NCBI GenBank assembly: GCA_934647165.1
Contig: CAKUFA010000009.1
Span: 1 to 64,000 of the forward strand
Reading direction: 5' to 3'
From: an uncultured Clostridia bacterium
GTDB lineage: Bacteria > Bacillota > Clostridia > Christensenellales > Aristaeellaceae
Length of the DNA: 64,000 bases
Part shown: positions 58,809-64,000 of the stretch, in pieces
Layout: each line of letters opens with the position of its first letter
Position numbering within the stretch: position 1 is the stretch's first letter
Position numbers and translations under genes: made by a program
The notes under the pieces: model-generated
Database searches by the model: none
The model's input: the letters and a program-made list of their open reading frames with translations, nothing else
What the model was told of the DNA's origin: nothing

Positions 58809-59840
58809 ATGGATCAGCAAACTTACCTGTTGGAGCAATTGAAAACCCTGACGAATATTCCAAGCCCTACCGGTATGACGCGGCAGGCAACAGATTATCT
58901 GCTGGCGGAGCTGACCCGGCTTGGCTTTAAGCCGGAGCGTACCCCCAAGGGCGCGGTGCTGTGCGAGCTGGGCGGATGCGGACATCCGCTGCTGCTTTCT
59001 GCGCATGTGGATACCCTCGGCGCTATGGTGCGTGCCGTGAAGGGAAACGGCTGCCTGCGTTATACCCAGATTGGCGGTTACAATGATAATGCCATTGAAA
59101 ATGAAAATGTGGTGATCCATACCCGCAGCGGCCAGACTTACACCGGCACGGTGCAGTCTTCTCACGCCAGCTTGCATGTGTGGGGAAGCCAGACGGATAA
59201 GCCGCGCAGCGATGAATATCTTGAGATTGTGGTCGATGCGGAGACCTGGAGCAAGGCCGAAACCGAGGCGCTGGGTATCCATGCCGGAGATTTCGTGTCC
59301 TTTGATCCACGCACGGTGGTGACGGAGACCGGCTTTGTTAAGAGCCGTCACTTGGATGATAAAGCTTCCAGCGCCGTGCTGCTGACCCTTGCCAGGGAGG
59401 TTGCGGAAGGACGCGCGAAGCTGTGCCGGAAAACAACGCTTCTGTTCACCGTGTATGAGGAAGTCGGCCATGGCGCGTCGCCGCTGTATCACATGGATAT
59501 TGAGGATATGCTTGCTGTGGACATGGGATGTGTCGGCGACGATCTCAGTTGCCGCGAAACGCAGGTATCCATTTGCGCCAAGGATAGCGCCGGCCCTTAT
59601 GATTACGATTTTACCAACGAGTTGGTGCAGCGTGCCGAGCACTTGAAACTGGACTACACGGTGGATGTTTATCCGCGCTATTCGTCAGACGCTTCGACTG
59701 CCCTGCGCGCAGGCATGGATGCACGGTTTGCACTGTGCGGACAGGGTGTGTTTGCATCCCATGGGTACGAAAGAACGCATGTAAAAGGGATGATGAATAC
59801 GCTTGCGTTGGTGACGGATGTCGCCACAAGAAAAGCATAA
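58809..59840 (+). CDS. M42-family aminopeptidase
   Basis: A 343-residue dinuclear-metal aminopeptidase or cellulase-M-like peptidase. Metal and catalytic residues are visible: His66-Val-Asp68 (LSAHVDTLG), the bridging Asp in SRHLDDKASS, Glu-Glu in VYEEVGHG, the Asp of AVDMGCVGDD and His in FASHGYERTH. The mid-domain carries the PDZ-like insertion typical of M42. The start at 58809 follows GAAAGGAAG by about ten bases; the longer frame overlaps the preceding gene. It acts in the cytosol on imported or internal peptides. Confidence 0.9.
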   Translation: MDQQTYLLEQLKTLTNIPSPTGMTRQATDYLLAELTRLGFKPERTPKGAVLCELGGCGHPLLLSAHVDTLGAMVRAVKGNGCLRYTQIGGYNDNAIENENVVIHTRSGQTYTGTVQSSHASLHVWGSQTDKPRSDEYLEIVVDAETWSKAETEALGIHAGDFVSFDPRTVVTETGFVKSRHLDDKASSAVLLTLAREVAEGRAKLCRKTTLLFTVYEEVGHGASPLYHMDIEDMLAVDMGCVGDDLSCRETQVSICAKDSAGPYDYDFTNELVQRAEHLKLDYTVDVYPRYSSDASTALRAGMDARFALCGQGVFASHGYERTHVKGMMNTLALVTDVATRKA

Positions 59841-59850
59841 GCCTGCACCG

Positions 59851-60380
59851 GAATGGGTTTCGAAAGGGACGAAGTCCCTTCGCGGGTCAAGGGCGGCGCC
59901 CTTGTAGGTCTGGGCGAAGCCCAGAAACCTCACAGGCGATTTTTCAGCCGAAGGCTGAAAGAGCTCACCCAACATCCCAGGGGATCAAAAAATGGGTATC
60001 GAAAGGGACGAAGTCCCTTCGCGGGTCAAGGGCGGCGCCCTTGTAGGTCTGGGCGAAGCTCAGAAACCTCACAGGCGATTTTTCAGCCGAAGGCTGAAAG
60101 AGCTCACCCACCCCCCAAGGGATCAAAAAATGGGTTTCGAAAGGGACGAAGTCCCTTCGCGGGTCAAGGGCGGCGCCCTTGTGGGTCTGGGCGAAGCCCA
60201 GAAACCTCACAGGCGATTTTTCAGCCGAAGGCTGAAAGAGCTCACCCAACACCCCAAGGGATCAAAAAATGGGTTTCGAAAGGGACGAAGTCCCTTCGCG
60301 GGTCAAGGGCGGCGCCCTTGTAGGTCTGAGAGAAGCCCAGAACGCCGCAAGCAATTTTCGTCAAAGACGAAAAAGCACAG
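59851..60380. repeat. 139-bp tandem hairpin repeat, about 3.7 copies
   Basis: Copies begin (at ATGGGT) at 59853, 59992, 60130 and 60269, a period of 138-139 bases; the fourth diverges after 60350. Each full copy has four hairpins: GGGACGAAGTCCC, AAGGGCGGCGCCCTT, CTGGGCGAAGCCCAG and TTTCAGCCGAAGGCTGAAA. The first 32 bases equal 16461-16492. Reading frames across it repeat the same peptide because 138-139-base units stay open, which is not evidence of a gene. It lies between convergent genes (59841-60540). Confidence 0.92.
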
Positions 60381-60402
60381 ATAAGCAGCATGAAACAATC
60401 AA

Positions 60403-60502
60403 GCCACAGGCTGGAGCTTCTGGAGCGACCAACCTGTGGCTTTTGCTTGCAAAAAACAGGGGTGCTGATCCTTGCGATGCGAAGGAACAGCGCCCCTGTT
60501 TT
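60403..60502. terminator. Two terminator hairpins after the MFS gene
   Basis: AAGCCACAGG/CCTGTGGCTT (60403-60443) and AAAACAGGGG/CCCCTGTTTT (60453-60502, with an inner CCTT/AAGG stem). Both have A- and T-rich flanks. The second is nearest the minus-strand MFS stop and probably serves it. Confidence 0.8.
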
Positions 60503-60540
60503 GCTGTCTGTGCCGATGTGTCTTTGACCACGTATGGTTG

Positions 60541-61731
60541 TTATGCTGTAATGTTTTGCTGCTGTTCCAGATCCTGCTGTTTGATGAGCAGTCCGGGGAA
60601 CACGATCGTGGCAGAGTAACAGATGATGGCGGCAATCAGGAACATGGGACGAATGCCCACCCAATCTGCAAAGAAACCGCCGAGGAAAGAGGAAATGATA
60701 ATGGATACCACCGATTCGAAGGTGTACAGAAGCGTTTGAATGGTGGTTTTGAACTGCGGAGCAACCATGCGGCTGAGGGTGATAGAAACGGCAACGCTGT
60801 TCAACATGTTGATGCAATTCATCAGCTGCACGGCAAACTGCCCTTCAGGCGAAGGCACAAGATAAGTCAAAAGCCAACGGGTACCGCTGAGGATGCCCAG
60901 AATGAACAGGATCCGTTTCGTGCCAACTTTGCGAACGAGCCAATCAGCAAGGAAGAGGAAGGGAATCTCGCACATGGCGCCTACGGACAGCATGGTGCCG
61001 TAAAGGGATTTCGATCCGCCGAGATTGTCGGTGAAATAGATGGAGAAGTAAGAGAAGTACAGTCCCTGAGCAAGCGCATAGAACATCATGTAAACGATGA
61101 GCAACAGGATGGGCCTGTTTTTGAGAATGGCGCGCATGGGCAGCTGACGGCCTGTTTCCCGGCGATTGTGGCCTTCAATGGGAGGCAGAAGGAAAATCAG
61201 CAGAATGTTCAGCACGCAGAAACCAACATAGGTGAAGAAGGTCAGTCGAGTGCCGTCCTGAAGTCCAGCAATCTGCCCGACAAAGTACATGGCGATGGCG
61301 TAGCCCAATGCACCCATCATGCGGATGGGTCCGTAATCCCGGCGAGAAATTTCAGCAAATTCTACGCTCATGGAGGTGTTCAGCGATGGCTGAGCACGGC
61401 GGAAACAGCAATAGGCAGTGTAAACCAACAGGATGAAAATAAATGATTTATTGACCAGGATCAGCGGATACAGCAGTGCGGTGATAAGAATCAGTCCCTG
61501 CAGCAGCTGGTTTTTGCTGCGGGAGCGGTCGGCCAACATCCCGATGACAGGCTGTGCCAGCATGGCCGCCATGGCAGAGATACCACTGATGATGCCGATC
61601 AGCGATTTGCTCAGGCCGATTTCGTTCAGGTAGATGGTGAAGTAACTGGATGTGGTATCCATCATAAAGAAAGCGAAATTGAATATCAGGAAAGAAATGT
61701 ACGCTCGCTTGGTGGAATTTTGTGCCTGCAT
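60541..61731 (-). CDS. MFS transporter, LacY/nucleoside-symporter-like (MFS_1_like)
   Basis: A 396-residue, 12-helix transporter. The first half has YFTIYLNEIGLSKSLIGIISG and the conserved loop 2-3 motif GMLADRSRSKNQLL. The second half has FLADWLVRKVGTKRILF and the FGGFFADWVG-like block SFLGGFFADWVGIRPMF. This pattern fits the MFS_1_like group that takes up oligosaccharides or nucleosides. The start at 61731 follows AAAGGAGTG by eight bases. It diverges from a carbohydrate-enzyme gene, so a sugar substrate is likely (inference). Confidence 0.88.
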   Translation of the reverse strand: MQAQNSTKRAYISFLIFNFAFFMMDTTSSYFTIYLNEIGLSKSLIGIISGISAMAAMLAQPVIGMLADRSRSKNQLLQGLILITALLYPLILVNKSFIFILLVYTAYCCFRRAQPSLNTSMSVEFAEISRRDYGPIRMMGALGYAIAMYFVGQIAGLQDGTRLTFFTYVGFCVLNILLIFLLPPIEGHNRRETGRQLPMRAILKNRPILLLIVYMMFYALAQGLYFSYFSIYFTDNLGGSKSLYGTMLSVGAMCEIPFLFLADWLVRKVGTKRILFILGILSGTRWLLTYLVPSPEGQFAVQLMNCINMLNSVAVSITLSRMVAPQFKTTIQTLLYTFESVVSIIISSFLGGFFADWVGIRPMFLIAAIICYSATIVFPGLLIKQQDLEQQQNITA

Positions 61732-61777
61732 GTTATGGTCACTCCTTTGCTTTTGTTGAACGATAATGGTCAAAAGC

Positions 61778-61806
61778 ATTATATATCATGTCATGAAAAA
61801 GTACAA
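61778..61806 (-). promoter_or_regulatory. Promoter of the MFS gene
   Basis: TTGTAC (61801-61806), 17 bases, TATAAT (61778-61783), 47 bases before the start codon. The rest of the 404-base divergent spacer is very A/T-rich (about 61800-61960) with no gene. Confidence 0.75.
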
Positions 61807-62004
61807 TAGTAAATCAAAACTTATCCAAAACTTTTTGAAGCATTGCGATATTTGCTCAAATGATGAGAAAAAAAGAGAAGCGAACAGCGGCAAAAAACAA
61901 GAGGAAATCACTATGCATTTATCATAGAATAAATAATATAATATAGTAGCAAATGCAAAGATGGATGAAGCGTCAAAAAAAGTGCCAGAAAATCTATTTA
62001 TGTG

Positions 62005-62033
62005 TTGACAAAGTGGATAAGTTGTGGTAAACT
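62005..62033 (+). promoter_or_regulatory. Promoter of the carbohydrate-enzyme and sugar-permease genes
   Basis: TTGACA (62005-62010), 17 bases, TAAACT (62028-62033), about 100 bases before the start codon. Confidence 0.65.
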
Positions 62034-62135
62034 TTAACCAGTCGACAAGGAACTAACAATATGTCAATGGAATGCAAAAGAAATGAGCAACTTTTAAAAG
62101 CTTTTATCTACGCATGAGAAAGGATGGTACCTTTT

Positions 62136-63818
62136 ATGCTTCACTTTCAGGAAATGATGGCGGATCACGACGCACTGATCGATCGACTGATTGCATGCCA
62201 GGTGAAGAATGAACAAAGCCCTGACTTTGGCGGCTTCCTGCGCAGAGAAGCCATGGCAGTTGAACCGCGTGAAAGCGGCTTCAATCTCTCGGAACTGATC
62301 GAAGGTTATGTTTGCAAGGAGAGCTGTCATTTCCATGATGAAGCGGTTGCTGATGCCATCCGCCGGGTGCTGGTTTACATGGAGCGTCATCAGCGGCCGG
62401 ACGGCTGCTTCGACCTCTCGGGCTGCAACTTTGCTTCTCCACCGGATACCGCGTTCATGACCAATGCCATTTTCAATGCCTGGTGGCTGATGGAAAAGCG
62501 CTGTGATGAAACGACTGAGTGGCTGAAGAAGCCCGTGCTGCATTTCATTGAGACCTGTGCCGAAGGCATTGCAGCAGGTGGCTTCCATACCCCCAATCAC
62601 CGTTGGGCAATTTCTGCCTGCCTCAAGTGCGCCGCGAAAGCGACAGGGCGCAAGGAGTTCTCCGAGCGCGCGGATCAATACCTGGCTGAAGGACTGGACA
62701 TCAACGAGGATGGCGAGTTTGCTGAACGCAGCGCAGGCAACTACAATCAGGTGAACGACGATCAGATGATTCGCCTTTTCATTGCTACAGGCGAAAAGCG
62801 TTTCCTGGAAGCCAGCAAAGCCAACCTGGAAATGATGTTTGATTACATTGAGCCGGACGATTCCGTGTTCACCAACAACTCGACCCGACAGGACAACGGC
62901 AAGAAGGTGTATCTGAACACCTACTATATCCTGTTCCTGCTCACGGGCTATCTGCTCAAGGATAAGAAGCTGGCGCGCGCGGCCGAGTACATGTATCAGA
63001 CATCCCGGAAGCATGGCATTGTGCCCAACGGAATTGAGTGGCTGCTGCTGTATGACGATCTGGATGGTTATGGCGATGAGGAAAGCTTTGACCTGGCCAA
63101 AGTGGAACATTACAGCCGCGTTTTCCCTGCAAGCCGCATTGCCCGCACGCGCAACGGCAATTATTCCTGGACGATGATGGAAAACCGTCCCAATTTCCTG
63201 TATTTCCAGAGCGGAGCGCTCACCATGTATCTGGTGATCTATTCCAACATTTGCGATCGCCGTCACTTCCTGGGCGAGAAGATCGAGACCATTGAAAACG
63301 GGTATGCGATGAAGTCCCATGCAGCTGGCTGGTATTATAAGCCCTTCTGGCCAAACCTGCCTGCAACCAGCGATTGGTGGGCTATGGATAACCCGCACAC
63401 CCGCGAACGCGTGCAGGGTCTGCCGCTGGATACCTGCGTGAAGGTGACCGACACCGGCGACGGCATTGATGTTGCGATCACCACCACCGGTATTGACCGA
63501 CTGCCTTTCCGCGTAGAAGCAGGCATTCTGCCTTGCCGGGTGCGTGGCGAGCAGTTCCTGATGGACGGCAAAGCCGGCGCGAGCATTGTGCTGATGAACG
63601 GCATGGTGGAAATGACCAATGCTGCGGGAGATACCATCACCCTGTCGCCCGGCTTCTGCGAGCACGGAATGCTTTGGCGCAGCACTGAATCCTATCCGCA
63701 GAGCCCCGATCATTTCACCATTTACATGACGGACTTTACACCCATCGATCGAGTGATTCACATTGGCGCAAAGCCTGTGATGTCTCCTGAACTGCGGGGC
63801 AGCAGCAAACGCGATTAA
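62136..63818 (+). CDS. Predicted (alpha/alpha)-barrel carbohydrate-active enzyme, family not assigned
   Basis: A 560-residue soluble protein. The N-terminal two thirds alternate helices with aromatic-acidic loops, as in (alpha/alpha)6-barrel hydrolases and lyases: QSPDFGGFLRREA, HQRPDGCFDLSGCNF, GGFHTPNHRWAISACLK, NQVNDDQMIRLF and NYSWTMMENRPNFLYFQSG. The last third is beta-rich (VKVTDTGDGIDVAITTTGID). No signal peptide. It resembles GH88/GH105 or heparinase-type proteins in layout, but I cannot name the family. Met at 62136 is preferred to 62124, which touches the AAAGG. The sugar permease 33 bases downstream implies a role in oligosaccharide use. Confidence 0.7.
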   Translation: MLHFQEMMADHDALIDRLIACQVKNEQSPDFGGFLRREAMAVEPRESGFNLSELIEGYVCKESCHFHDEAVADAIRRVLVYMERHQRPDGCFDLSGCNFASPPDTAFMTNAIFNAWWLMEKRCDETTEWLKKPVLHFIETCAEGIAAGGFHTPNHRWAISACLKCAAKATGRKEFSERADQYLAEGLDINEDGEFAERSAGNYNQVNDDQMIRLFIATGEKRFLEASKANLEMMFDYIEPDDSVFTNNSTRQDNGKKVYLNTYYILFLLTGYLLKDKKLARAAEYMYQTSRKHGIVPNGIEWLLLYDDLDGYGDEESFDLAKVEHYSRVFPASRIARTRNGNYSWTMMENRPNFLYFQSGALTMYLVIYSNICDRRHFLGEKIETIENGYAMKSHAAGWYYKPFWPNLPATSDWWAMDNPHTRERVQGLPLDTCVKVTDTGDGIDVAITTTGIDRLPFRVEAGILPCRVRGEQFLMDGKAGASIVLMNGMVEMTNAAGDTITLSPGFCEHGMLWRSTESYPQSPDHFTIYMTDFTPIDRVIHIGAKPVMSPELRGSSKRD

Positions 63819-63851
63819 AATGATGCTATTCAGGAAGGAAAGTGAACGCCT

Positions 63852-64000
63852 GTGAGTACCATTGCTACCAAACCGAAAAAGAAGGTCGGCCGGGTTAAGC
63901 GGACTCTTCGCAGCTATTGGCGTTATCGCTATTTGCTGCTGCTGTTGATTCCGAGCCTTGTGGTGCTACTTATTTTCAAATATGAGCCCATGTACGGCGT
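63852..64000 (+). CDS. LplB-type sugar ABC transporter permease (partial, 5' end)
   Basis: The frame begins GTG at 63852 behind GGAAGGAAAG and runs off the window after 49 codons. A basic cytoplasmic start (KPKKKVGRVKRTLRSYWRYR) is followed by the first membrane helix (YLLLLLIPSLVVLLIF) and KYEPMYGV. The last segment is the hallmark of LplB-family permeases, which import oligosaccharides with a second permease and a lipoprotein. Those partners should lie just beyond base 64000. Confidence 0.85.
   Translation, partial: MSTIATKPKKKVGRVKRTLRSYWRYRYLLLLLIPSLVVLLIFKYEPMYG

Noticed and set aside
59853..60384. Plus-strand frames with repeated MGFERDEVPSR-type peptide
   Set aside because: The peptide repeat follows exactly from the 139-bp DNA repeat, whose conserved features are palindromes in all frames; there is no good ribosome site.

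Overview
The window reads as chromosomal DNA of a strictly anaerobic, low-to-mid GC Clostridia-type Bacillota (Firmicutes). This rests on class III ribonucleotide reductase (nrdD/nrdG) as the only reductase seen, the sporulation protease SpoIVB, strong AAGGAGG Shine-Dalgarno sites, TTGACA/TATAAT promoters, a CsoR copper operon and a complete inositol-catabolism operon. Species cannot be named from the sequence alone; a Christensenellales-like or related gut anaerobe is an inference. No rRNA, tRNA, CRISPR array, transposase or prophage gene was seen.

Layout. 1-3.7 kb: the 3' end of tuf, an opposing predicted beta-propeller gene, a TSCPD-domain protein with a DEAD-box helicase, and a secreted phosphodiester glycosidase. 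3.7-7.7 kb: csoR-copA with a CopZ domain fused to the end of CopA, two CsoR-type operators, and a divergent winged-helix regulator. 7.7-8.9 kb: a DUF378 protein and mntP under a yybP-ykoY manganese riboswitch. 9-12.9 kb: a membrane-anchored CARDB-like repeat protein, pcp and corA. 13-16.4 kb: nrdD-nrdG behind a long structured leader. 16.4-20.2 kb: tandem hairpin repeats, then cinA, pgsA and rimO. 20.3-23.4 kb: a methionine ABC transporter (metQ-metN-metI) behind what looks like a methionine-rich leader peptide and intrinsic attenuator. 23.5-26.5 kb: an L,D-transpeptidase and a GH105 unsaturated glucuronyl hydrolase.

26.6-35.7 kb: the inositol operon iolR-iolJ-iolC-iolA-iolG-iolB-iolD-iolE, closed by a terminator. 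35.7-43 kb: a glycan-degrading run (unknown protein, GH38, HAD phosphatase, GH29, GH32). 43-45.6 kb: a MITE-like hairpin element, a small Fe-S redox module with a divergent Crp/Fnr regulator, and a strongly promoted secreted small ORF broken by a stop codon. 45.6-51 kb: a CPA2 antiporter, a LysR regulator, BrnQ and SpoIVB. 51.2-59.8 kb: smc, a stand-alone NrdD glycyl-radical-domain protein, phosphoglucomutase, an unknown secreted protein and an M42 peptidase. 59.8-64 kb: a 139-bp tandem hairpin repeat, an MFS transporter, an unassigned alpha/alpha-barrel-like carbohydrate enzyme, and the start of an LplB-type sugar permease cut by the window edge.

The most notable items are: (1) the metQNI leader, with perfect consensus promoter, a 33-codon ORF containing nine Met codons, an intrinsic terminator and a possible 7-bp antiterminator pairing; (2) an 88-residue protein whose last 34 residues match the NrdD glycyl-radical tail at 32 of 34 positions, a candidate spare part for class III reductase; (3) a CopA-CopZ fusion that keeps a good internal Shine-Dalgarno site for free CopZ; (4) three different hairpin-rich repeat arrays, each sitting between convergent genes.
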